Shown piece by piece: positions 43,656 through 52,288 of a DNA stretch of 64,000 bases (position 1 is the first letter of the stretch; each line of letters opens with the position of its first letter). The stretch lies in NCBI RefSeq assembly GCF_009770985.1, contig NZ_WSRW01000003.1, forward strand, positions 231,274-295,273, given 5' to 3'. The DNA comes from Mucilaginibacter lacusdianchii. Lineage in GTDB: Bacteria > Bacteroidota > Bacteroidia > Sphingobacteriales > Sphingobacteriaceae. The position numbers were made by a program, and so were the translations under genes. The notes under the pieces are model-generated. The model had not been told where the DNA came from. It was given only the letters and a program-made list of their open reading frames with translations, and did no database searches.

Positions 43656-44555
43656 TTATCTAGGAATCAAATGGGGATATAGTTCTTGTATTTTTGCCTT
43701 CTTTTCATCGGTATCTGCCATGTCCATCATCCTCTGATATACATCAGTTCTTAGGTAATGTGTCTCAGCACCTTCGTAATAATAGCCGCTGATAAAGTCT
43801 ACTGATAATTCTAGTAACGACTTCATTTCCGCTAACCCAGGCGCATCATAAAGGATTATCGTGTCGTCTTGCAAATTATCATCGTATTTGATAAAATGTT
43901 CTTTGAAATTTCTCGGAAGCATTGCTACATGCTCAACAATTTTAAAAAGTGGTTCAAGGACTATTATCTGAAAAAGTGAGTTACCATGCCCATGATTATT
44001 CATCGCTTGTAGTGTTGTTTGATAAATCAACAAAAGGTTATGGCTATGAGGAGTTTCAGTGCCTGTCAATGATAGGTATGCTTTGCAAAAGACCTCGATA
44101 TAGAAAGTCACATTGTGAAAGATTGTTGGTGATAATTTGCTAAGTAAAGAGAATTTGTAGGAATCAATATCATATACCCTGTTATCATTGACAAGATCAA
44201 TGGCTTTCTCTATTAACATTAAGATTACCATGTGTTGGTTCAAGCAGGCGTTGACTGCGCGATTAGCCGTTGCCTTATTTCGGGCTATCAACCCATAAGT
44301 ACTGATCCATACATAACCAAATTCACTTTCTGAAATATGAAGTTTACGAGCTGGATCATAATAATAGTACCTGGTTGAGAAGTCCTCATCATCGATGTTT
44401 AATGCATTCAGTAGCTTAGTAAAATAGCTTCTGTCTGAAAATTTAAACTGATTTGCGAAGAGTTGCCGGTCTGTAAAGCACTCTATGATTTCATCAAAAT
44501 CAGTTTGATCCGAGATCAATATATACTGTTCCTCTTTTTCGGTAATAGTTTTCAT
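43656..44555 (-). CDS. Unknown helical protein, weakly HEPN-like
   Basis: I do not recognise the 299-residue family. It is almost entirely helical. The middle segment FYIEVFCKAYLSLTGTETPH followed by SHNLLLIYQ recalls the K-x-YL...H-x-LxxIY core of HEPN-like domains, but an Rx4-6H RNase motif is not clear. It is a single gene with its own flanking gaps, between the Lit-like and DUF4238 genes. Presence in a run of defence genes is the only hint of role. Confidence 0.5.
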   Translation of the reverse strand: MKTITEKEEQYILISDQTDFDEIIECFTDRQLFANQFKFSDRSYFTKLLNALNIDDEDFSTRYYYYDPARKLHISESEFGYVWISTYGLIARNKATANRAVNACLNQHMVILMLIEKAIDLVNDNRVYDIDSYKFSLLSKLSPTIFHNVTFYIEVFCKAYLSLTGTETPHSHNLLLIYQTTLQAMNNHGHGNSLFQIIVLEPLFKIVEHVAMLPRNFKEHFIKYDDNLQDDTIILYDAPGLAEMKSLLELSVDFISGYYYEGAETHYLRTDVYQRMMDMADTDEKKAKIQELYPHLIPR

Positions 44556-44649
44556 TTACTTAACATGGATTTCTTTTTAAATACATTAAGGAACAAATTA
44601 AAAACAGTCATGCGCATCCTATTTGCGTAGTTCTTAGAAAAAGGAATAA

Positions 44650-45639
44650 CTATGGCTGTTTTGTTATTATCAATTCCTGGGCTAACTCATCCAGCAAAGC
44701 TTTGTCTGGGCCGTAAGCAATCTTATTGAAATGTTTGATCGCAAAATTGTTGGACATCCGGATCATATCATCCGATGCCTCAACCATAGGAAATTGCTTT
44801 ACAGTGGGAGCAGCTAAAAAAAACGGATCTTCAGATGCATCTGAAATAGTAAGACAGTACGAGGCTGTAAGGGGCATAAAGAATAAAAAATCGTGGTCAA
44901 AATAAGTATTATGAATTTTATTGTCACTATCAATAACGCATCCCGGATTGTCATTGCTGATAAACTTTCCATTTGATCTCATCACTACCCATCTACATTT
45001 AAGTAATTTAGGTACGAGTGATGTCAGCAACGTATCGTAGCCGTCTTCCCTATTTACGAGTGAAGACAAATGTGCGTGTTTCTTAAATTTAGGGTCGTTT
45101 AATAGCATACCCTTTACCGAATGGTTAATAGCCGCCATTTCTTCAGGGGTAATTCCTAAATATTTCGTTCGAAATTCCGGATCGTTCACGAAAGTAGCCT
45201 TGATCTCTTCAAAAGCCTCATTAATTACTTCGGTTTGTCTCGGGCCTATTAATTTTTCCCGGTAATATTTATTCCTGAATTTCAGGTCAACGATAATGCG
45301 AATCAACCTTGATGCATCGTTAACACTTAATGTAGGACCTGAAGTAACTTTAGTTATAAGTTCCTGAAAAGTGTTCTCATATTCATGGAAACTTTTTTCT
45401 ACCAAAAACTTGTCGGTCACCTTGCTGAGATTGTACACTTTCGCATCCTCTTCTACGGTGTAAAAATGCACATCCTTACAAATCTTAGCCGGATTAGATT
45501 CCCTGGCGTAAGGCCTTTTACCGCGCTCAACAAACAATTTCAGATCCAGTGAAAACAATTTTCCTTTTTCATTAACAAAGCCGTTTAAATAACATTGTGG
45601 TAAAAAATGCTGATCCTTGATCTCTTGTTGCTCTCCCAT
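44650..45639 (-). CDS. DUF4238 domain protein
   Basis: The 329-residue product opens with KDQHFLPQCYLNGFVNEKGK, the signature of DUF4238, followed by SNPAKICKDVHFYT and a helical region with LIRIIVDLKFRNKYYREK. The second half has FISNDNPG and FFMPLTASYCLTIS, also typical. DUF4238 proteins are frequent on mobile elements and in defence islands but have no established activity. The start is the ATG at 45639; a minus-strand terminator stands immediately upstream, so the gene has its own promoter in the 10-20 bp left or is read through. Confidence 0.82.
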   Translation of the reverse strand: MGEQQEIKDQHFLPQCYLNGFVNEKGKLFSLDLKLFVERGKRPYARESNPAKICKDVHFYTVEEDAKVYNLSKVTDKFLVEKSFHEYENTFQELITKVTSGPTLSVNDASRLIRIIVDLKFRNKYYREKLIGPRQTEVINEAFEEIKATFVNDPEFRTKYLGITPEEMAAINHSVKGMLLNDPKFKKHAHLSSLVNREDGYDTLLTSLVPKLLKCRWVVMRSNGKFISNDNPGCVIDSDNKIHNTYFDHDFLFFMPLTASYCLTISDASEDPFFLAAPTVKQFPMVEASDDMIRMSNNFAIKHFNKIAYGPDKALLDELAQELIITKQP

Positions 45640-45650
45640 ACGTACCTAAA

Positions 45651-45672
45651 ATAAAAAAAGCCCTTTCGGGCT
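45651..45672 (-). terminator. Minus-strand terminator behind a tRNA-like RNA
   Basis: On the minus strand AGCCC-GAAA-GGGCT is followed by TTTTTTTATTTT. It lies 27 bp beyond the tRNA-like sequence at 45699-45796. Confidence 0.7.
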
Positions 45673-45698
45673 AAATATAAAGAACTCTTTCGAGTGTA

Positions 45699-45796
45699 TT
45701 TTCAGGCGGGGATCGAACCCGCACGCTCTAAAAGCACGGTCTTTTGCGAGACCTGTTTTTCAAAAGCCGACATACAACCGCAATAGCGGCTAAAAA
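45699..45796 (-). other. Degenerate tRNA-like RNA gene near the island's right end
   Basis: On the minus strand a T-arm GCGGG-TTCGATC-CCCGC is followed by CTGAAAA, which pairs with TTTTTAG 90 nt upstream as an acceptor stem. A stem GGTCT/AGACC and a small variable-arm-like hairpin (GCT...AGC) lie between, and a terminator follows. The anticodon loop has six bases in the best fold and the D-arm is irregular, so it is not a normal tRNA. It may be a decayed class II tRNA or a tRNA mimic. Confidence 0.4.
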
Positions 45797-45994
45797 TGGG
45801 CAAGTTACATTTCCCTCCCTTTCTATTCAAAGTTCCCTGTACATTGTTAGTGAACTTTATTATTATCGTTACTTCCGAGATACGCAAGCCAATAATCTTC
45901 GCCGTTAATCACAAAGAAGTATTTATAAATATAAACCAAGGCTTTTGTTTAATTAAGATTAAATGTATATCTTTAATTATGAAAAGAGGTGGTT

Positions 45995-46025
45995 ACCTAA
46001 GTGAACACCTGCTTTGATTTGTTTC
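45995..46025 (+). repeat. TGAACACCT motif copy 2, at the island's right end
   Basis: ACCTAAGTGAACACCTGC followed by TTTGATTTGTTTC resembles the sequence upstream of the integrase at 17443-17470. It lies about 45 bp inside attR. Matching motifs at both ends suggest recombinase or accessory-factor arm sites. Inferred. Confidence 0.4.
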
Positions 46026-46060
46026 AATTACGACGTTGATAATAAGGAATTTACAAGCAT

Positions 46061-46084
46061 AGGTTATCGTCCTGCCATCCCGAC
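46061..46084 (+). repeat. attR: right attachment site, copy of the tRNA-Pro end
   Basis: TCCTGCCATCCCGAC at 46070-46084 is identical to the tRNA-Pro end at 17323-17337, and the 24-bp window matches with four differences. The bases beyond, including a strong terminator, fit the original downstream flank of the tRNA. Confidence 0.85.
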
Positions 46085-46106
46085 TAAAGCGATACCATTA
46101 AGTATC

Positions 46107-46140
46107 AAAACCCTGTATATGAAATATACAGGGTTTTTTT
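46107..46140 (+). terminator. Displaced original terminator of tRNA-Pro
   Basis: AACCCTGTATAT and ATATACAGGGTT form a perfect stem around GAA, followed by TTTTTTTG. It lies 23 bp beyond attR, at the position a tRNA terminator would occupy before insertion. Confidence 0.8.
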
Positions 46141-46201
46141 GTTTTTAGACAGTTCCCTAAATAGCTAAAATAAACCAAAGTTTTCCATATTATATTTCCC
46201 C

Positions 46202-46233
46202 TATCTGAACACCTGTTTTGGTTTGTACCTTTG
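46202..46233 (+). promoter_or_regulatory. TGAACACCT motif copy 3 with TAnnTTTG box, before the integrase relic
   Basis: TATCTGAACACCTG is followed by GTTTGTACCTTTG, containing the -7-type box TACCTTTG at 46226-46233. It precedes the relic at 46375 by about the same distance as copy 1 precedes the intact integrase start, so both are integrase control regions. Confidence 0.45.
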
Positions 46234-46374
46234 CAGTTGTTTTGAAGTATTTTAATATTCAATAAATCAACTATTTATAAAATATTAAAATTGAGTGATT
46301 CTGATTGGTTTTAGAGCCCTTTTCGAGTGGGTTGGAAACACCTAATTCGCCATAGGATTAGTTCTTACAGTTTA

Positions 46375-46640
46375 TGAAAACAGTTAAAAGTTTTGATATC
46401 TATTTCAATGTCAGGTCAAAAAAGAAAAAGCAAGAAAAGCGCCTATTTGTATGTGTACAGTAGAGTGAAAGAAAACATGGGTTGCCTTGCAGCAGAAAAT
46501 TTCAATCAAATGCTAGGATACCGGCAAAGGTGTCGGTAAATTAAGGCATTTTCGCTAAAAGGCTTCAGCGATAGGAAACAAACAATTAAAATCGAAAAGT
46601 TTGCAGTACAAAAGAAGTGAATTACGAACTTTCTATCAGT
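46375..46640 (+). pseudogene. Decayed tyrosine recombinase, Arm-domain remnant of an older element
   Basis: The frame from 46375 reads MKTVKSFDIYFNVRSKKKKQ, like the start of Bacteroidota integrases (compare the island integrase). After a stop at about 46462, other frames continue the family pattern: TGKGVGKLRHF near 46523-46555, then SLQYKRSELRTFYQ. Several frameshifts and stops are present and the core-binding and catalytic domains are missing. It follows attR directly, so an earlier element probably occupied the same tRNA before the present island. Confidence 0.6.
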
Positions 46641-46709
46641 AAAATGGATTGCGTTTCCTCTTTTTTTTGACAATCACTATATTTATTAATTATATTCGCT
46701 ATACAAGAA

Positions 46710-47288
46710 GTGAGTGACTATAAGCAATATACCGATCGAGAACTAATGTCCTTAATTAAGGGTAATGATCACTCTGCGTTCACCCAGATATATGATCGCT
46801 ATCAGGGTTTGTTGTATATATATGCCTGTAAAATTACCAAGGATGAAAACGAAGCTGAGGATATTGTACAGGAAGTACTATTTTATCTTTGGGATAAGCG
46901 TTCCACGATATCTTTTGAGCATAACCTTGCATCTTACTTATATAGTGCGGTAAGGTATAAGTTTTTTAACTTGCTTGATCGTAAAAAAGTAAGAACCGAT
47001 TACGCCGTATCTTTTCAACAGTTTATCGATCTTGAGACAGTTCAGGCGGACTATGTGGTTCGGGAAAAAGAATTTAGTCGATTAATAGAGAAAGAAATTG
47101 CTTTATTGCCCGAAAAGATGAGAGAAGTTTTTGAATTGAGTCGGAAATATCATCTTTCACATAAAGAAATTTCGATAAAGCTTGATATATCTGAGAAAAC
47201 AGTCAAAAATCAAGTTAATAATGCGCTAAAAATTCTAAGAATCCGGCTTGGGTTCCTTGCATTTATATTGTTTTTAATAAATTATTAA
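46710..47288 (+). CDS. ECF-type RNA polymerase sigma factor
   Basis: The 192-residue protein starts with GTG and has sigma region 2 (YDRYQGLLYIYACKI, DENEAEDIVQEVLFYLWDKR) and region 4 (LLPEKMREVFELSRKYHLSHKEI, SIKLDISEKTVKNQVNNAL), then a hydrophobic tail. It belongs to the Bacteroidota FecI-like group. It is followed by its FecR anti-sigma factor and a SusC/SusD pair, the classic surface-signalling layout in which the outer membrane transporter signals through FecR to release this sigma factor for its own locus. Confidence 0.93.
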   Translation: MSDYKQYTDRELMSLIKGNDHSAFTQIYDRYQGLLYIYACKITKDENEAEDIVQEVLFYLWDKRSTISFEHNLASYLYSAVRYKFFNLLDRKKVRTDYAVSFQQFIDLETVQADYVVREKEFSRLIEKEIALLPEKMREVFELSRKYHLSHKEISIKLDISEKTVKNQVNNALKILRIRLGFLAFILFLINY

Positions 47289-47374
47289 CAATTTATTAAA
47301 AAAACTGTAAAACCTTCTAGGCCTTGGGTGCCGTCCAGCTTACATATATTATATCCCCATCGGGATAATAGTAT

Positions 47375-48505
47375 ATGGAAGACGAAAATACACCGGAAAA
47401 ACTAATACAAAAGTATGCAGATGGTACTTGCAATGAACAGGAGAAAGCACTTGTAGAAAGCTGGCATCTCTATGACTTGTCTAAAAGCGACTTTAAACCA
47501 TCAGAAGAAAGCATCAATGGCGCCTTTACACGGGGTCGGCAGGCAGCAATGGCTCATTTACAGGCTAGCCGTACAGTGCTTAATTTAATGCCGCAAATTC
47601 TTATAGCCGCCGCTTTTTTAATTTTCTTAAGCATTGGCGCTTTCTTTTTGTTTTCACAACACCATTCGCCTATGGCGGAAGAGAGACTTTCAGCTATTAA
47701 GCCCGGAGGAAACCAGGCTGTTTTAACATTAGCTAATGGTCAGCAAATCAATCTAACCAATGCTAAAATTGGGCACCTTGCCTCTCTGGGTGGTACAAGT
47801 ATCAACAAAGCCACAGCCGGCAATTTAACATTTCATACCGTTTCAGACAAAGGTAGTGATAATACTAAATTGAAGTTTAATTCAATGAGCACGCCAGTAG
47901 GCGGTCAATACCATTTAACACTTGCTGATGGTACTGATGTTTGGCTTAATGCCGCATCATCTATCAGGTTCCCGACTGTCTTTCTAGGCGCCGAGCGTAA
48001 AGTTGAAGTGACTGGCGAGGTTTACTTTGAGGTAGCCCATGATGCAGCTAAACCATTTAAAGTAATTGCCAACAATCAGTCAATTGAGGTTTTAGGAACG
48101 CATTTTAACATTAATGCATACGCTGATGAATCGAGCATAAAGACCACATTGCTGGAGGGTTCGGTAAAAGTTACTGCCGGAAATACGACTACAGTTATAA
48201 AACCAGGACAACAGTCGATTTTACAGGCTGGCAACTTAAGTGTAAACAAAGCGGTTGATCTTAACGAGGCAGTGGCTTGGAAAAACGGTTATTTTCAATT
48301 TAAAGATGAAAAGATAGAGAGTGTTATGCGCAAGCTATCCCGCTGGTATAATATTGAGATGCAATACCAGGGCGAACCATTGAATGAAGGATTTAATGGT
48401 ACTATATCTCGTTCTAAAAATATCAGCCAGGTTTTAAAAATGCTGGAAAGAACAAAGGCTGTCCATTATAAGATTGAAGGAAGGAGGGTTACTATAATTC
48501 AATAA
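47375..48505 (+). CDS. FecR-family anti-sigma factor
   Basis: The 376-residue protein has an N-terminal cytoplasmic part, one membrane helix near residue 80 (LIAAAFLIFLSIGAFFLF), a periplasmic FecR domain (STPVGGQYHLTLADGTDVWLN, FEVAHDAAKPFKV, TTLLEGSVKV) and a C-terminal DUF4974 domain (FKDEKIESVMRKLSRWYNIE). It should hold the sigma factor encoded 86 bp upstream and release it when the TonB-dependent SusC contacts its periplasmic domain. Both order and spacing are typical. Confidence 0.93.
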   Translation: MEDENTPEKLIQKYADGTCNEQEKALVESWHLYDLSKSDFKPSEESINGAFTRGRQAAMAHLQASRTVLNLMPQILIAAAFLIFLSIGAFFLFSQHHSPMAEERLSAIKPGGNQAVLTLANGQQINLTNAKIGHLASLGGTSINKATAGNLTFHTVSDKGSDNTKLKFNSMSTPVGGQYHLTLADGTDVWLNAASSIRFPTVFLGAERKVEVTGEVYFEVAHDAAKPFKVIANNQSIEVLGTHFNINAYADESSIKTTLLEGSVKVTAGNTTTVIKPGQQSILQAGNLSVNKAVDLNEAVAWKNGYFQFKDEKIESVMRKLSRWYNIEMQYQGEPLNEGFNGTISRSKNISQVLKMLERTKAVHYKIEGRRVTIIQ

Positions 48506-48656
48506 AATCTTTACTAATAATTTTAAAAAAAGCCATTCCGATTGAGCCCGGAATGACTTACAATGAATTTTCAAAAATAATAACTATTGATGAACAGTGC
48601 TATGCCTCTCTCATTCGCACAATGCAGGGCCATGCACTTAAACCCATGTTTCCCAA

Positions 48657-51600
48657 ATGTACAAATTTTACCCTAAAATTTTTGTACAGCCGCCCGGCTG
48701 TATCCACCGTTTGATCTTGACTATGAAGTTAACTGTCCTATTCTTATTAATAGCTGTTTTTCACGTAAGTGCATCTACATATGCGCAAAAGATTAGCCTT
48801 TCAGAAAAAAATACACCCTTAGAGCAGGTTTTTCAAAAAATTCGGACACAAACTGGTTACGATATTCTTTATACAACGTCCTTGTTAAAAGGTTCAAGGC
48901 CTGTTACCCTTAAAGTAACCAACGGGAATATAGATGATGTGTTGAAACGGGTGTTTGATGGACAGCCGCTGGAGTATTCTATCGAAGACAAATCTGTTGT
49001 GGTTTCCAAAAAGCAAGAGACCCTTTTTGAAAAGGCGATAAATTTATTTGCTATTCCCGTAGATGTAAGCGGACGGGTAGTGAACGATTCTACCAGAGCA
49101 CCACTTATTGGAGCGAACGTTCGGTCAAAGGCAAATAACGCCGTTGCAACGACCGACGTAAACGGTGCGTTTACGTTAAAAAATGTAGAGATTGGCACTG
49201 TATTAGAAATTTCATACATCGGTTTTGTAACGCAGCAGATAACAGTAACCCGCGAAAACGCTTCAAGTATTGACATTATCCTCAAAAACGATGTAAGCAG
49301 ATTACAGGAAGTTTCTATTGTTTCTAACGGTTATCAAACTATTGCTAAAGAAAGAAGCGCAGGCTCATTTGCCAAACCGGATTTGACTGTTGTTGTCAAC
49401 CGTTCAACCAGCATGAATATTCTACAGCGTCTGGATGGTTTGATACCAGGCTTAACTGTAAACAATGCACCGGGGCAAACTGCTTCTCCTTACATTATCA
49501 GGGGTTTAACTTCGGTAAGTATTAGCTCATCGCCATTGTATGTAGTGGATGGTATCCCGATTGCTGATGTTAGTAGCATTAACCCGCAGGATATAGCTGA
49601 TATTACCGTGCTTAAAGATGCAACAGCCGCCTCCATATGGGGTTCGAGGGCTGCCAACGGGGTTATTGTTATTGCTACTAAAAGAGGTGCAAGGGCTGAA
49701 AAAGTAAGGCTTACCTATGATGCGTTTGTTAACTTCCAGGGCAAACCTGATTTAAATTACTTTCCTGTATTAAATAGCCAGCAATTTATACAAGCTGCCC
49801 GCGAAACTTTTGATCCGGTAGCTTACCCATACAACACCGTTACTTTGCCAAATGCAGGAGCAGGATTAGCGCCACACGAAGTAATACTTTATAACCAAAA
49901 TTTAGGCAGAATTACTGCTGCGCAGGCAACCGCCAGTTTAGACAGTTTGGCCGCTATCAATAATAGTCGTCAAATTAAAGACCTGTTTTACCGTAATGCT
50001 ATGCTGATGAATCATACTTTATCAGTATCGGGCGGACAAAAGAATTATGCGTTTTACAGCTCATTGGCTTATACAGATAGTAAAAATAACAGTCCGGATC
50101 AAAGCAATAAAACTGTTAAAATAAACATACGTCAAGACTTTAATGTAGGTAAACGCATAAAGTTGGGGTTGATAACCGACTTATCCAATAATTTTGGTAG
50201 TAGCCCAAGAAATCTCACCGTAACCAATCAGTTCTATCCTTATCAACTGTTTCAGGATAACGCAGGCAACAATATTTCCATGCCTTACATGACGACTTTG
50301 CCTGATGCTGTTAGGCTTGATTATGAAACGCGTAGCCGTATCAATTTAAATTATAATCCGCTTGATGAGGTTAATTATGGTTACAATAAAACCGATCTGC
50401 TATTGAGCCGCAACATCTTCAATGTTAATGTGAAGTTAATTGATGGGTTAAGCTTTACCGGAACTTATAGTTTTATAAAAAGCACCAGTCGCACGCGTGA
50501 TTACGATGACCGCAATAGTTTTAGAGTCAGGGCACAGACCGCACAGTTTACTGTTGCACCCACAGCAACATCAACACCTGTATATAACCTGCCTAACATA
50601 GGCGGCAACTATCAGGTAAGTAATGCAAACCAACGTAATTGGACGGTACGCAACCAGTTAGATTACAACAAGAGCTGGAAAAATGGACTGCACCAACTCA
50701 CATTGCTGGCCGGCCAGGAAGTACAGGAACAGTTCAACGTTAATAATTTAAGTAGCATAAAGGGCTGGGATCCGTTGCTGCAAACAGGATCATTAATTAA
50801 TTATAATACGTTGAATGCTGGTCTGCAAAATCCGGTTTGGCCTACCGTTTTAGGGTTAAACATTAGCCAGTTAAATGATCCATTTTTTGGACAGGCAGAA
50901 GTGTTGAGCCGTTTCAATTCTTACTTTGGTAATGTAGCATATACATTTGATCATAAATATGCTATTAACGGGAGTTACAGAATTGATAAAAGCAACAATT
51001 TTGGACTAAATACAGCTGCACAAAATAAACCTGTTTGGAGTGTAGGTGGAAAATGGGCAATTGACGAAGAGAATTTTATAAAAGGCGTTACCTGGTTAGA
51101 TAATTTAGCCTTACGTGCAACCTATGGTATAGCCGGTAACGCCCCTACACCAGGTACAGCGGCTTCTTACGATATTATTGCGCCAACATCGAATAGCTTT
51201 TTGCCAAACGGCCGTGGTCTTCAGATAGCTACTCCAGCCAACAGGTCATTGACTTGGGAGGGTAGCACTACCATCAATTTGGGCGTAGATGTTGCCGTAC
51301 TTAATAACCGCTTAAGCGCTGCCATTGATGTTTACCAAAAGAAAACAAAGGATTTGTTAGGTTATTTGCCTACCAATAGCCTTACCGGCTATCCAAGCAT
51401 ATATGGTAATTTAGGCGATTTAGAAAATAAAGGGATAGAGCTTAGCTTAACTTCTATTAATCTGCGCAAACCAAATTTTACCTGGAGCACCACACTCAAT
51501 GGGGCGTATAACAAAAATAAAATCACCAGCTTAAATATCTCTACTACACCTGTAACTACAGGTAGCGGCAGGGTTTCACAACAATTTACAACCGGTTACC

Positions 51601-52277
51601 CAGGTTATGCATTATTTGCTTATGGATACGCTGGTTTAGATAATCTGGGCGATCCGCAAATACGTTTGGCTGACGGTACGGTTACCAAAGCCTTAAACGC
51701 AAGCAAGCCCGATGATATTAAGTTTATGGGTAGTACGCAACCAAAATGGAGCGGCGGTTTATCAAACAACTTTACTTACAAATCTTTTGGACTTAACCTG
51801 AATGCCATCTTCAATTTGGGGCATGTAATGCGCAGGGATGTAAATAATTTTTATTCAACCCGTTTAACACATGGCTCTACTTCCGGCGGCTTTACTACCG
51901 GGAATGTTCACGCTGATTTCCTTGACCGCTGGAGACAGCCGGGCGATGAACAGACTACCAATATACCATCTTTTGTAGCTAACCCAACTATAGCCGCACG
52001 GCGTGATATAAATTATTATACGCTTGCCGATATAAACGTGATCAGCGCATCTTTTATTAAAATGCGCGATATAACGCTCACTTATAGCTTGCCTCAGCAA
52101 TTCATTAAAAAGATTCATGCCGAAGGCATTACGCTGCGTGCGCAAGTGTCAAATTTAATGCTTTGGAAAGCTAATAAAGATGGTATAGACCCTGAGTTTC
52201 AGAACGGTTACAGTGGTTACAGAACCTTACGTACCGGCCAGGGAACAGTATCATTCGGATTAAATGTAAGATTATAA
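48657..52277 (+). CDS. SusC/RagA-family TonB-dependent outer membrane transporter
   Basis: The 1206-residue protein begins with the long leader typical of these soil genera (FVQPPGCIHR..., then signal peptide LTVLFLLIAVFHVSASTYAQ). Next come an STN signalling domain (TPLEQVFQKIRTQTGYDILY), a carboxypeptidase-like beta domain (GRVVNDSTRAPLIGANV), the plug (VDGIPIADVSSINPQDIADI, TVLKDATAASIWGSRAANG) and a beta-barrel to the C-terminus. The STN domain fits signalling to the FecR protein just upstream. It imports a large substrate handed over by the SusD lipoprotein encoded 11 bp downstream. Confidence 0.95.
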   Translation: MYKFYPKIFVQPPGCIHRLILTMKLTVLFLLIAVFHVSASTYAQKISLSEKNTPLEQVFQKIRTQTGYDILYTTSLLKGSRPVTLKVTNGNIDDVLKRVFDGQPLEYSIEDKSVVVSKKQETLFEKAINLFAIPVDVSGRVVNDSTRAPLIGANVRSKANNAVATTDVNGAFTLKNVEIGTVLEISYIGFVTQQITVTRENASSIDIILKNDVSRLQEVSIVSNGYQTIAKERSAGSFAKPDLTVVVNRSTSMNILQRLDGLIPGLTVNNAPGQTASPYIIRGLTSVSISSSPLYVVDGIPIADVSSINPQDIADITVLKDATAASIWGSRAANGVIVIATKRGARAEKVRLTYDAFVNFQGKPDLNYFPVLNSQQFIQAARETFDPVAYPYNTVTLPNAGAGLAPHEVILYNQNLGRITAAQATASLDSLAAINNSRQIKDLFYRNAMLMNHTLSVSGGQKNYAFYSSLAYTDSKNNSPDQSNKTVKINIRQDFNVGKRIKLGLITDLSNNFGSSPRNLTVTNQFYPYQLFQDNAGNNISMPYMTTLPDAVRLDYETRSRINLNYNPLDEVNYGYNKTDLLLSRNIFNVNVKLIDGLSFTGTYSFIKSTSRTRDYDDRNSFRVRAQTAQFTVAPTATSTPVYNLPNIGGNYQVSNANQRNWTVRNQLDYNKSWKNGLHQLTLLAGQEVQEQFNVNNLSSIKGWDPLLQTGSLINYNTLNAGLQNPVWPTVLGLNISQLNDPFFGQAEVLSRFNSYFGNVAYTFDHKYAINGSYRIDKSNNFGLNTAAQNKPVWSVGGKWAIDEENFIKGVTWLDNLALRATYGIAGNAPTPGTAASYDIIAPTSNSFLPNGRGLQIATPANRSLTWEGSTTINLGVDVAVLNNRLSAAIDVYQKKTKDLLGYLPTNSLTGYPSIYGNLGDLENKGIELSLTSINLRKPNFTWSTTLNGAYNKNKITSLNISTTPVTTGSGRVSQQFTTGYPGYALFAYGYAGLDNLGDPQIRLADGTVTKALNASKPDDIKFMGSTQPKWSGGLSNNFTYKSFGLNLNAIFNLGHVMRRDVNNFYSTRLTHGSTSGGFTTGNVHADFLDRWRQPGDEQTTNIPSFVANPTIAARRDINYYTLADINVISASFIKMRDITLTYSLPQQFIKKIHAEGITLRAQVSNLMLWKANKDGIDPEFQNGYSGYRTLRTGQGTVSFGLNVRL

Positions 52278-52288
52278 TATCTCTCAAA

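Larger units (their letters stand above)
17338..46084. mobile_element. 28.7-kb mobilizable genomic island carrying defence genes, inserted at tRNA-Pro
   Basis: The element is bounded by direct repeats of the tRNA-Pro end. It begins with an integrase-type tyrosine recombinase and includes an excisionase-like HTH gene, MobC, a relaxase with a nested small membrane protein, and origin-like inverted repeats. It has no type IV secretion genes, so it is mobilizable in trans rather than self-conjugating. Most of its cargo belongs to families tied to anti-phage defence. The frameshifted integrase and the broken NTase/HEPN gene suggest it may now be fixed in place. A tRNA-Met relic near 38.3 kb hints at assembly from two elements. 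Confidence 0.8.

Noticed and set aside
17631..46084. CRISPR array in the defence island
   Set aside because: No regularly spaced 25-40 bp repeats and no cas genes were seen.
17338..46084. Self-transmissible conjugative element
   Set aside because: No tra, VirB4 or coupling-protein genes are present; only mobilization functions.
48869..49285. 138-residue minus-strand frame inside susC
   Set aside because: It overlaps the signal, STN and beta domains of SusC and has no recognisable features.
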